Of a stretch of 64,000 nucleotides of DNA, positions 49,891 to 60,390 are shown piece by piece. The DNA is from Macrothele yani (Eukaryota; Arthropoda; Arachnida; Araneae; Macrothelidae). The stretch lies in contig CM077022.1 in the NCBI GenBank assembly GCA_039090855.1, positions 73,742,971-73,806,970 on the forward strand, read 5' to 3'. Every line of letters begins with the position of its first letter. Within the stretch, counting starts at the first letter, position 1. Both the position numbers and the translations under genes were made by a program. Below the pieces are notes generated by a model. The model had not been told where the DNA came from. It saw nothing but the letters and a program-made list of their open reading frames with translations, and searched no databases.

Positions 49891-50480
49891 GCATTAATTA
49901 GATCTGAGTCATTATGACTCATTTTTGCATTCTCAACATAGTAAGGGAGCAAACTATAATGAGGTTAAATCTAAAGTATTGTAAAAAGGTTATTGATGCA
50001 TAATGAAATTAGAAAGCAAAAGGAGTTAATTACACAGGAGTTAATTACATAATACTGTCTTAAACTAAAGGTGAATACACTTTTCCGTAATTTCTTTAAA
50101 TAAGGAACATTCAGATAGCAATTTTTATTTAGCAGTACTAAACTCATTACAAGGGAAGAATGTGAGTTCAAATCTAATTTTAAACTACTCAAAAAAGAAT
50201 TTACTCAAAAAAAGTAGAGTGGAGTGGTTAATTGAGCTTCTCTTTGAATTAGCTTTAATTAAGTAATTTTTATATCGCCTCGCTTTATCATTTTGATATG
50301 CCAGATTATATTTGCTTAATAGGTTTTCAAGACAAAAATATTTTCTATCATCATGAAATGCTCAGTTAGCATGACACGAATCACTTTCAGAAGACGATAC
50401 CTGTATTTTTAGGAAACCACGTTTTAATAAGATTTGTACCTGGTAAATTCGGCAGTTTAAAGTGGATTTCTTTATCATGT
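49891..50480. other. No recognised feature
   Basis: AT-rich. aggagttaattacac/aggagttaattacat occurs in tandem near 50019-50050. Confidence 0.45.
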
Positions 50481-50499
50481 GAAGCACATGTTCGACGAC

Positions 50500-50913
50500 A
50501 CTTTAAATGTCTTTGTACCATGCGTACTTTATAGTGTCAATCAAAGCCTGGGAATTTGATGGCTGTTTTTCTGCTACCTTGTCTTTTAAAATGGTCCACA
50601 AATTTTCGATGGAGTTAAGGTCGGGACTATTACCGGGCCAGTCAAGCACAGTTATGGTTTTCCTCTGGGTTTAGTCCTTTACTGTCTTTAATCTGTGGCA
50701 TGGAGCACCATCATGCATACGGATTGTGCATCTGTGCACTTGCATATGAGTTAACAGCTTCTCACGTAATATTTCCTCATAAAAAGGACCAGTCATGGTA
50801 GTGCCTGTCGGCAAAAAGGATAATGAAGCAGTACCGGATGCTGACATAGCACCCCATATCATCTGACTAGGAGGATGTCTCACGGTGCTAACGGTGTATT
50901 TTTCATGAAGCAT
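50500..50913 (-). pseudogene. Tc1-like transposase fragment (family of 23691)
   Basis: Minus-strand protein TVRHPPSQMIWGAMSASGTA, SFLPTGTTMTGPFYEEILRE, HRCTIRMHDGAPCHRLKTVK, stop, then TITVLDWPGNSPDLNSIENL and WTILKDKVAEKQPSNSQALI. It carries the second Asp (MHDGAPCH) and the Glu (NSIENLW) but lacks the first Asp and the DNA-binding region, which lay to the right where a LINE fragment now begins. The motif gtgaagcacatgttcgacga at 50478-50497 lies on the opposite strand from the rest, compared with copy 1 (24370). Confidence 0.8.
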
Positions 50914-52000
50914 TTTGCCTTATATTAATGATATATTTAGCATAACATCAGAAAACGATGCCATACTATACGCAGATGATACAACATTGCTTTTTAGGGG
51001 ACACAATATAAATGATATTATCACTAAAGCTAACACTCACTCACAGCTATGTTCAAATTGGCTAACTATTAATGAATTGATAATTAACACTTCTAAAACT
51101 TAAGCTATAGTCTTCTCCAGACAGAGATCTGAATGGGGCCATGCTAAAATTTATTATTCGATAATAAAATAATTGATATAGTACTACATTTTAATTATTT
51201 GGGAGTGAATCGTACCCTGATGGCTTCTGATCATTCGATGGAGATGGGTCCGGGTTCGAATCCCGGTGAGGCATGAATGCTGTGTTTGTCTTACGGAGCT
51301 GTCTCTCTCCCTTTCCTGGAACCAGTGGCGCTAAATTAGGGACGAGCGACTGCCTGTAGCCCATTAAGTTGCTCACGGAGGTCATTAAATCTCCAATAAA
51401 AAAAAAAGAATCTTACCACTGACTTACGATGGACTTAAACATTTAGAAATACTTTCGAATAAATTATCTAGACATTTTGGCCTCATTAGTACAATATTAA
51501 CAACTCTTTCAGTTAAAACACTAATTCTCTTGTATTACTCATTAATTCAGATTCACATTAACTACTACTTTTTATCTTAGGGTTAAACAAATTTAAATAA
51601 ATTACAGACATTACAAAATAAATATGTTAGATTAATAGACCTACATTCAAAACGAAATACTATTATGACTACACACATACATGCACAATTACATCTTCCA
51701 ATTCACCCGAATGATTTCCGAATGCTAACAATACATCAACTTTTATATTATAAGCTTGGCAAAATCATGTTTCAGAGACTTAAGAACAATTTGCATATAA
51801 ATTTCATTGAAATTAATTGCAATAGACACAACTACCAAACAAGAAATTGATTACCGCTTCGCCCAATACAGCCTAAAACTCAGATGTTAAAATAAAGTTT
51901 AAACTGTGCTGGCCCAGATTATTGGAATTCATTGCATTTGGATTTAACAAATATTAATAACCAAAATCTCTTTAAAAGCACTTAAAACTACTTACTGAGT
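50914..52000 (+). pseudogene. CR1/Jockey-type reverse transcriptase, C-terminal half
   Basis: Opening LPYINDIFS leads to the catalytic block ILYADDTTLLFRG (the YADD motif) and SNWLTINELIINTSKT, then a stop. HFNYLGVN ends at the SINE. After the SINE, GLKHLEILSNKLSRHFGLIS, TLILLYYSLIQIHINYYFL, LQTLQNKYVRLIDLHSKRNT and INCNRHNYQTRN give the usual post-palm layout of CR1/Jockey-like elements. Stops are scattered. The endonuclease domain and first half of the RT are missing. Family level is inference; CR1, L2 and Jockey share this layout. Confidence 0.8.
51212..51407 (+). mobile_element. tRNA-derived SINE inserted in the LINE
   Basis: It starts just inside the head (tgatggcttctgatcattcg), has B box gggttcgaatcccggtgagg, body ctgtctctctccctttcctg, ctaaattagggacgagcgac, gttgctcacggaggtcatta and a poly-A tail. 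The target duplication GAATC lies at 51207-51211 and 51408-51412. The A-box part is missing. Confidence 0.9.
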
Positions 52001-52264
52001 TAAAAAATAAAAGCTATCTTCTTTAATGAAATCTAAATAATAATACTAACTACTTACTAAAAGTAATTTATGATAAGGCCAAACTCACTTGCCTCATACT
52101 TTTGTGGGAACTAAGGACTATGACAGGACTCCTAAAAGGTCTTTTCTCTTGTTTCCCTTGCTGTTGAACAGCCTTTGTATGCGTAACGTACTGTAATATT
52201 GTTATGTTGTGTAACAGCATGAATAAACAAATAAATCCAAATCCAAATACACTCTACCATTTCA

Positions 52265-52296
52265 CACACACACACACGCACGCACGCACGCATATA
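52265..52296. repeat. (CA)n-(CGCA)n microsatellite
   Basis: Eight CA units followed by about four gcac/cgca units, immediately downstream of the LINE 3' end. Confidence 0.9.
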
Positions 52297-52409
52297 CACA
52301 AAGCTCGTCTCGGCGACCCCCTTGAGCTTAGCGCCCGGTGCGGCGGCACATCCCTAAAGCTTGCACTCCATCAAATTTACAGATTTCTGGGTCTAAAGCT
52401 GTGGTTATA

Positions 52410-53935
52410 CACTGCTGGACAATTGCTAAGGACGGATCATAAACGGCTGTATAGCGCATAAAAAAGTAAGTGTGGTTGGATGCCAAGTGAAATAAAATAA
52501 TGTCAGAATGCCAGGACATTACAAGAAAGACAATTTATTCTGCTCTGAAATCCAGATGGCTTTGGAACGTGTTCAAGGGACAAACAGGCCATTTTGTGCA
52601 GAATAAGTGAAAAATGCAATTACCGTTCGCAGGCGTTCCGGCGTAAGATATCAATACGGGATATGGCCACCATGGAGGGCGATGCAAGATTCCACACGTC
52701 GTGTCATGCTTTGCACATTATCAAGCAGCTGTTGGGGTAATTCATCCCGTTCCTCTGTCAGTGCACGGATGAGGGTGTCCTTGTTTATTGGAGGGCATTG
52801 GCGACCAGCAAGACTCCTCCCCAAAGCATCCCACACATTTTCAATGGGATTCAGATCTGGAGAACGTGCTGGCCATACGAGGCGTTGATTATCCTCGCTC
52901 TCAAGACACTCCTGGACAGCGACTGTTCGATGACATGTTGCGTTGTCGTCCATGAAAATGAATCTATCACCGACAGCACCACGGAACATGCGAACATGAG
53001 GTAGCAGAACATCATTAATGTATCGTTGGCCAGTCATAGTCCCAGTTGGAAGCACATAGAGGGACGTACGGCCATTGATCATGATGCCAGCCCATACCAT
53101 GACACTACATGTCGGATATCGGTCCCTTTCCTGTATGTTTGCTGGACAATATGCAGTACCACTATCACGCCAGATCAGTTGTCGTCGACAATCAGACGAT
53201 AGACTGTATCTACTCTCATCTGAGAAGAGGACAGCAGACCAGTCGTTATCAGTCCAACTGCGATGTTGATGGCACCACTGCAAACGGGCGGTACGGTGAC
53301 GTCTAGACAATGGGATGCACACAACAGAACGGCGGGCGTATAGTCGTCCTTCATGCAAACGTCTGGCGACAGTTTTTCGGGAGATCCGCTTGCCAGTAGC
53401 AGCCATAAACTGATTTGCTACCTCACTAGCTGTGCTGCGCCGGTGTCTTTTTTATAGCACTATGTACCGATCTTCTGCAGGTGTCGTACTGCGAACACGA
53501 CCTCCCCGTGACGTTTGCTAAACTCTCCATTTGTTTGAAATGATTTCCAAAGCCTTGAAACAACACTGTGGCTGGCGTCGAACTCCCTGGCAACATCTGT
53601 TATTTTTCGTCCTTCTTCAATCTTGCCAATAATACGGCCACGCGTAAAATCATCTAGGTGATGTCGGGAAGACATACAGAAAATTGCAAGTTCGTCAATT
53701 GATTCTTTCCCTTTCAACTTTGCGTTTGAACAACAACGGTCAATACGCGTCAAATCCTTTATATCTCTTATCAGCGCTATGACGTCACGAACAAGTTCGG
53801 CAATCCAAAATTTGCATACGCGCAACACGTCTTACTGTATCCCGCACTTATTCTAATTTCCACATTTTCCTGCCTTCCATTTTATGGTTGCTATCGTTGC
53901 TATTGTCATCCGTCCTTAGCAATTATCCGGCAGTG
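52410..53935 (-). mobile_element. Tc1-like transposon, second copy of the 343-aa family
   Basis: The left end CACTGCTGGACAATTGCTAA and right end (reverse complement) CACTGCCGGATAATTGCTAA, with TA on both sides (52408-52409 and 53936-53937). At 1526 bp it is 14 bp shorter than the copy at 35932 and matches it almost throughout. Confidence 0.95.
52651..53675 (-). pseudogene. Tc1-like transposase, copy 2, single-base frameshift plus stop
   Basis: The same protein as 36181-37212 with start MSSRHHLDDFTRGRIIGKIE. It differs in length by exactly -7 bp: one base lost in the ccccc run near 53507, three near 53451 together with a TAA where copy 1 reads PST, and three near 52717 (one residue fewer in LLDNV-QSMTRR). 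The catalytic blocks VLFSDESRYSLS, FIFMDDNATCHR and SPDLNPIENVWDAL are intact. Here the second block reads DDNATCH, the more usual residue, where copy 1 has DDNVTCH. Inactive, but only recently. Confidence 0.9.
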
Positions 53936-53937
53936 TA

Positions 53938-55062
53938 AGTATTGGATTCATGCATAAGTTCATGCCGTTTTTTTCACCGCACTACAGGAATGTATTATAT
54001 CAGAATGGAAAACGGAATCAGTCAACTATGTATTCCCTTTCATTGTTCACGATGGTGTCCCAACGTCTGGATAGGTCTGCAATGCCATTCTTGAAAAAAC
54101 GTGCTGGTGTTGCTGCGAAGTAATCATCAAGGGAATTCTGGAGATCAACATCATTGTTGAACGTTCTGCCAAGAAGTGCATTCGAAAGAGGTCGAAACAG
54201 GTGATAGTCTGAAGGGGCGAAATCTGGAGAACACGCCGGATGTGGAAGGATCTCCTATTTCATGTCCTGAATGGCCATTTTGGTCATGTCTGCACTGTGA
54301 GGGCGAGCGTTATTATGTTGGAAAAGGTCACCATGGCGCCGATGGGGCGGTTTCTGCTGAATTGCTCTCTCCATACGACGGAGTTGCTCACAATAGAGTG
54401 CAGTGTTGATGGTTGGATTCCTCGGCAGCATTTCCCAATGAATAATGCCTTCCATGTCCCACCAGACACACAACATGATCTTCGCAGGATGAAGGTCATG
54501 GTTTGGACGTGGTGTGGGTGTCTTGTTTGGGCTTAACCATTCCCTCCGATGCCTAAAATTCACGTACAAGCACCACTTTTCATCTCCAGTAACAATACGT
54601 GACAGAAGGTTTGTGTTGCTGAGAACATTCGCGATAATGGGCTAGCAAGGAACCACGTATGACAACACACTGATTTTTGTTGTCATCGGTGAGAGTGTGA
54701 GGCACCCAAGACCCTGATTTCTGGACCTTTCCCATACGTTCCAGGTGTCGCACCACTGTGGCCTGATCACAGTCCAACTCAGTGGCCAATTCGCCAGTGG
54801 TTTGACGCGGATCCAAGTAGATGAGATGGTTCAAACGATCCTCGTCAAAGTTAGATGGACGACCTTAGCGTGGAGAGTCGTTGAGGTCATACTTGCCACC
54901 CCGAATCCGCTCAAACCATTTGCGGGCTCTCCTCGGAGCAAAATCATCCTCCCCATACACAGCACAAATTTGTCGAGTAGCCTCGGCGGCTGTGGATCCT
55001 TTGTTAAACTCCTAGAGGAGCAGATGTCGGAAATGTTCATTCCTCTCTACTTGATACTCCAT
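53938..55062 (-). pseudogene. mariner transposase relic
   Basis: The ATG at 55062-55060 gives MEYQVERNEHFRHLLL, a stop, then EFNKGSTAAEATRQICAVYG (first helix-turn-helix), APRRARKWFERIRGGKYDLN, RPSNFDEDRLNHLIYLDPRQ, ELATELDCDQATVVRHLERM (second helix-turn-helix), GSWVPHTLTDDNKNQ (the WVPHxL motif of mariners), then GHGRHYSLGNAAEESNH and traces of an NNARPHSADMTKMAIQ block (second catalytic site with D changed to N). The far end gtattggattcatgcataag at 53939 resembles a mariner terminus. Many stops and frameshifts. Confidence 0.8.
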
Positions 55063-56008
55063 ACTTCCGGACCTCAAAACCAAAAAAGCCATTAGTCACA
55101 ATCACACAACGCAATATGATTTACATGCACGATATTACTGGCTAATGTATGATACACAACTGGCCATCTGCTCCGTCACTACTGACCATGCCTCATATCG
55201 AATACGAGTTTGAGATCAATTAGGTTGATTAGCACAAAACCACGTCTCTAACCACTCGGCCAACGAGAAGTACAGAGAGTTTCGGAAATTGAGGTTTATG
55301 CGATATGCCCTTTAATTTCATAATTTTAACTTCAGTACACTTTCTAAGGGAACTCCATTCTAAAGAATGGTCCTTAAATAAACTAAATTAGATTTCTTCC
55401 TAGTGCAGAGATACATTGGGGCTATTCTCTTGTACTGTTTTTGCCATTTTTGGTAGATGTATATCCGCAATTCGTTTCTGTTTTGCAGTTTAGGACATCT
55501 ATTTTGGTCTTGCATTTCTGGTGAAGGTGCTCACAATTCTTAGTATCTTCCTCCATGGTAAGAATATCTACGGTGAATTATTGTATTTCCTAGACCTAAC
55601 ACTGTTGTCATAAACTCAAGAAAGGTCTGTCCAAGAATGTGTTGACTACTAACACTTTAGAATCAATAAATACAACTTGGGATATAAATACAACTTGGGA
55701 TATAAATACAACTTGGGATCAATAAATACATTGTACTTCATCATAGCTAGGCTGGGATTGCTTGAGGAAAATATTCGATCTGTTAAAACATAATGCTAGG
55801 TTAATAACTTTCTTTTATTTGGTTACTGACTGCTCTTGAAGTCAAGACCATTAGAAGCTAACAGTTCAGTGAATACTTTGTTGAGACGTATACATTAGCT
55901 TGCGGTGTATTTTCGCAGGTAGAGATTGCGAAAAGTAACCTGGGGTAGAACTCTAGAAGCGTCTTATACTTTAGTGATTGTTACACATACTGCCAGTTTT
56001 AATTATAC
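55063..56008. other. No gene; a short 18-bp tandem repeat
   Basis: The unit tacaacttgggatataaa is repeated three times at about 55670-55722. The rest is AT-rich and unassigned. Confidence 0.5.
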
Positions 56009-56009
56009 T

Positions 56010-56310
56010 GGGTTCTGACAGGCACTTCCTTGTGTATTCGTCAAGGCAGCATAAATGCCTCAGTGTACAGAAACGAGATTATTGTACCCATTGTGACACT
56101 GTTTCACGCTCCTATTGGGCATGCATTCCGCTTTCTCGGTGACAATGCAACCAGTCACCGTGCCTGGGGCGTCCTTCAGGAGCTGGAAAATCATGGGAAT
56201 GAATCGTTTCCGAGGTGTCCTGACCTTAATCCCATTGAAAACATTTGGGACGCTGTACAGCAGTGTCTGTATAACCACGTTCCATACACCAGTAGACCTG
56301 CGTAACGTGT
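56010..56310 (+). pseudogene. Tc1-like transposase fragment
   Basis: Plus-strand piece: NASVYRNEIIVPIVTLFHAP, GHAFRFLGDNATSHRAWGVL (second catalytic Asp in GDN), LENHGNESFPRCPDLNPIEN and IWDAVQQCLYNHVPYTSRP (catalytic Glu). This is the C-terminal third of a Tc1 transposase with no ends recognised. It is open for 91 codons, so moderately young, but much too short to function. Confidence 0.8.
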
Positions 56311-57341
56311 TGCTTGTAATATGGGCCATCTGCCCAGACACTCATCAATATTATTGCAATTATGCCTCGTAGGTGTCAAGACGTTCTTTGACACAGAGTT
56401 GATGTTACCGGGTACTGAATCCAGAGGTATGAACATTCTCTGACTTTACCATTGTGTCGATATTGCTGTGCTACTTTGTTGTGCGCAGAAATTGTTCAAT
56501 AAATTGCTTCTGTAAATACACTCTTTATCGTTTGTGTTACGTAGCCTCACTGATGTTATTTCAAGGCGTGTTACTTGAATCAGATACATACATCCTACAT
56601 TTCATGCAATATCACTAACTTTTTGTGCCCAGTATGTAATTACAATCTTCGATCCCTTTCGCATTAAAGTGTCTAACAACAAAAACAGACAGTTCTTTTC
56701 TGTGTAAGATTTCTTCTTGACGGATTCTAGAGATACTGAATTTTACTAACTGATGTATAACGTGCATACAAGCGTATATGGAGAAGCAAAATATAACTGG
56801 ATGAGTCAGAGTATCGTGTAAAGATACAACCCATTTTTTCTGCACTATTTCACGTAGCACTCATGACATTTGGCGTCCTGAGGTCATCCGTCTTATATTC
56901 CTAAATATGCAGCCCGAGACCTCTCGCCGTGTTCTTTGAAGCTGTTCTGAGCTACAAAACAAAAACAAAATAAAAAGGTAACGGTGAATGTGCCTTCTAA
57001 GAAATTGTGCAACGTCATCATATTCTTTTCTTCAACGACTGGCATTGGATCAGAATCAAATTCTCAGCTTCGCTCTCGCCGTGCATGGTTTCCAATTCTG
57101 GTCGCCGATGTTATTTAAATCCGACGACAGTGTTAATTTTTTCCTGTTTCTGTAGACCTAAGTCGGATTATTTTATTTATCTTGTCTTGATCTAACTTCG
57201 AGTCTGGTTGAGTGACGCATCATTGCGTGAGTAAAATGAGCGTGAAAGCGATTTTTTATTCACCTTTTCTGGGAAGATATTAGGGCACAAGATTCGGCCT
57301 GTACGGTTGTCATTGGTGTTTACAAAACCTGAAAAGACGGG
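56311..57341. other. No recognised feature
   Basis: AT-rich unassigned sequence; no frame with motifs. Confidence 0.45.
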
Positions 57342-57409
57342 TTTTACCCTCTGTGAACATAATTCAATGTTTTCAACACTGATTTGAATTATGTTCATAG
57401 AGGGTAAAA
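57342..57409. repeat. Short near-perfect hairpin
   Basis: Arms 57342-57367 and 57384-57409 (26 bp, 25 pair: ttttaccctctgtgaacata with its complement) around a 16-nt loop. Confidence 0.9.
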
Positions 57410-57589
57410 ATGTTGGTGAAATTTTATGTCAATGAAAATGCTCCTATAATAGTGCCGCATTATAACTCATTCATACCGAAAATGCTTTTGTTCTCTTTAA
57501 AAGACTGAAGGCTGCTTCGAAAACAGTGCATGTACCTGAAATAAAATTTAAATAGGGACATTTAAGCGCATTTAATGTAAATTAATATT

Positions 57590-57656
57590 CACAAATCAAT
57601 GTTCCACCACTTCTGTGTTCTCTGAAGCCACAGAAGTGGTGGAACTTTGATTTGTG
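57590..57656. repeat. Short near-perfect hairpin
   Basis: Arms 57590-57616 and 57630-57656 (27 bp, 26 pair: caatgttccaccacttctgt with its complement) around the 13-nt loop gttctctgaagcc. The size resembles a miRNA precursor stem, though a snap-back duplication explains it equally well. Confidence 0.9.
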
Positions 57657-57657
57657 A

Positions 57658-57965
57658 CTTATACTTTCCTCCTCTAAATCTAAGCTACACCAATATTCTT
57701 TGAAAATCGGAAATATGTACCAGTAGTCTAACTTTTCCACCAATGTACTTAACTGTTAATATTTTGTCTTTATGATGTGGTCTGACCATTCGTAACTGCT
57801 AAGTATTGCCTTTTGGTCTTACGTTTCCCTCCTGTAAATCTAAGCTACACCAATATTCTTTGTTTAGGAAAATCGGAAATATGTACCAGTAGTCCGATGC
57901 ATTTAACTGTTAGCATTTTGTTTTTATGATGCCGTCTGACCATTCGGGACTACTAAATGTGATTG
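57658..57965. repeat. Two-copy tandem duplication, ~160 bp
   Basis: The units start cttatactttcctcctcta (57658) and cttacgtttccctcctgta (57818) and share aatctaagctacaccaatat, aaatcggaaatatgtaccag and tctgaccattcg. They have diverged by roughly 10-15%. Confidence 0.85.
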
Positions 57966-58836
57966 TCTTATCTTCACAATGCTGTTTAATTGGTGATTTA
58001 TGACGGATGGCAGTAAGAGTGTTTTCAGTAAAATTGTTTCCAACAGTTCAGCCAGCTGTGATATCTGATCAGCAAGATGTCGTCTGAATTCAGTCGTGAC
58101 AGTTAAATGCAGCTAGGGCAAAGCGTGCCAGTATCCAATGTTACCACTGGAAATAGTTTTAAACGAATAAAAAATGTATTCAAATATGAAATAGTATAGA
58201 GATGCAAATTACCTCTGAAATAGCTCATTTCACATTGGCCGTCGATGGATATCGGGTGCCGGCCTTCCTTCTGAAGAAGCAGATATTGGAGCTCCGTTAG
58301 CAGTGCGTGTTTCCACTTCTGAAAATGGTTGCAAAATATTGCCAGTTATGTCGACTGCGCTTGCGCGCGAAATCCAAGTCAAGCTTGAGCTCTCAGATAG
58401 TCTCTAACCCACTGAGCATACGTATCCTGTCACCATTACATGATTTGGTTACAAGGTGTGTTTTAGGTTGCGAATCATTTCTCTCCCTTTGATTTCAGTA
58501 CTTTCCTCATGTTTGTTTTAGGAGCTAACCTGCATATGGACAACCATTTTTTTATCATTGATTAACAAGTTATTCTTATTTCTTTCTATTCTTAAGTTAT
58601 GTTGGGAACATCCAGAATTAACGGTAGTGCTTCATATAAACTTCGAATATTAATATCGGGAATTAAAGTGCTTTTGTAGCTGTATTTTGTGTTTTTCGAG
58701 AGGAAACTGAAGCTTTTGAAAGTAAAAATATGCAAATTCGTGCTTAAAAGCGCCAAAAGAAAAGAAATCCTGCAAGAGAAACAACACGAATCCTGCAGAT
58801 GACCAAAACTTTCAGCTCTAGTCCTTAAAGCAATAT
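57966..58836. other. No recognised feature
   Basis: AT-rich unassigned sequence. Confidence 0.45.
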
Positions 58837-58840
58837 TTAA

Positions 58841-60225
58841 GGTGGTTTCACCTAAAAACTTTGCCCTATGTTTCGAAAGGTAAGAACTTCTGTAGATATT
58901 TCCTTCGCAATTATTGTATTCTCAAGGATGAAAATTTACACATCGATAAAAGTAACTTGAAACTATAGCCAGGGCTGTGGAGAGCGAGCTCGGGCCCCAG
59001 TGCAATAAAATCTCCGCCCCCCCCCCCCCACCTCGGCTCCTCCACCAACCACATAATCCATATTTCCGCTTCCTAACCTACTAACCATTCCCCTACTTCC
59101 CGACAACCCGACCGGTTGCAACTCTTCAATATTTTTTTTGCGGTGGATAATTTTTCATATTCTTCCCTCCGTAAACAAACCCTCGAACCCTCCCTTTCGA
59201 CGAAAGAGTTTTCTCAGAAAATTCTTGAACGCCATCTATCGACAGACATTCTTATTTTTCTTAGTTCTTTTTCATAAGCATCAAATTTTTCACCTTCATT
59301 TTTTCAGTGTAATATACGTCTAAAGATGCAGCCTCTGGGAAAGTATCCACAAAGAGTTCTCTTAAGTAAACATAAAATTTTGTGTTTTCTCTTTTAAGTT
59401 GCCGCTGTGAACAGGACGACTTCATCGGTCATCGGAATAAAGGAAAATAAGCGAAGTGGGAATTGCGCACAAAGACACTATATTCATTTATAAAAATTGC
59501 CGCAATGCGAAAATAATGAGTTGAGCATAAAATAAAAAGACAAAAGTTGCCGGCTTCTGGTGGAAAACAGAAAGTGACAAAATCCACATGATGAAAATTG
59601 TCTGCAGCCTTTGTTGACTAGCAATAACGTTGTATATCATATACACAATAGTCTGTGTCGGTGAGTAGCAAAGCAACATGGTGAGCCAAATGTGTGGGGT
59701 CGGCGTGTCGATGGAAAGGAAAGAAGAAATGAAAAATGTAATATGGAGAGCTCGTTTGATTTGCCGCAGGTAACCCACGCACGTGTTGCAGTTAGCCTGG
59801 GAACTCGAGCAACACTGTAACACTTTGTTTTTTTTTATTGTATTTAAAGCAAGTTTTGTAGTTTATAACATTTTTTACACTTATGGCATAAATTACGCAT
59901 TTTTACGCGTGACGTAAAAAATATTTTTTAAGCGTAACTTCCCAACCCTGGTGACGGTATAGCTTGAAAAATATTCGAACACCGTAAAAAAATAATTAGA
60001 AAAAAATTACTTTATAAACGGGCTCTGGGCCCCGGTACTGCAGCACCGCCTCCCCTCTCCTCTCGTCAGGCTTGACTATAGCATGGCATGCTTAATATTT
60101 GCTAAAACTAATCCATAATTATATTAAAAGTCAATAATTTTTCCTTGGGTAATGTTGAGTCCTGCTACTAGATGGCATAACCTGTACTTTGACGACGTCA
60201 GTGGACAAACAAATGTTTGTTGGCT
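58841..60225 (+). mobile_element. MITE family B copy interrupted by a hAT element
   Basis: 58841-58969 and 60083-60225 join to give the left part and centre of the intact MITE at 11741: TTAAGGTGG opening, ggatgaaaatttacacat, then after the insertion cttaatatttgctaaaac, aattatattaaaagtcaata, tagatggcataacctgtact and gacgacgtcagtggac. The right half is absent beyond about 60225. Confidence 0.85.
58970..60074. mobile_element. Non-autonomous hAT element, 1105 bp
   Basis: It is bounded by the perfect 8-bp duplication ACTATAGC (58962-58969 and 60075-60082). The termini are CAGGGCTGTGGAG and, from the right, CAAGCCTGACGAG (9 of 13 match), followed on both sides by gggcccc-rich sequence. It contains a ten-base C run near 59018. 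There is no transposase; a 111-codon minus frame at 59488-59823 has no hAT motif. Confidence 0.8.
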
Positions 60226-60390
60226 TATTTCGGAACTAGCTCATAGCCCATGCGCACGGGTTAAAAAGCTGCGACTGAGTTTTTTTTAACACGAATCGTA
60301 AAATACGTATACATAACTATAATAAACGGTTGAATTATTAATGGGCAGTCTATAAGATTAGCTCTACCTTCGTTAAAGTTATGCATAGTA

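Larger units (their letters stand above)
50914..52262 (+). mobile_element. CR1/Jockey-type non-LTR retrotransposon, 5'-truncated
   Basis: It begins inside the reverse transcriptase palm, reads through a C-terminal region and a 3' UTR and ends in aaataaatccaaatccaaat. A SINE is inserted at 51212-51407. It is clearly different from the RTE family. Confidence 0.8.

Noticed and set aside
55246..55265. tRNA-like A box (taaccactcggcc on the plus strand) as a tRNA gene
   Set aside because: No acceptable B box or acceptor pairing nearby.
59488..59823. 111-codon frame inside the non-autonomous hAT element as a transposase
   Set aside because: No BED finger, catalytic or dimerisation motif of hAT transposases.
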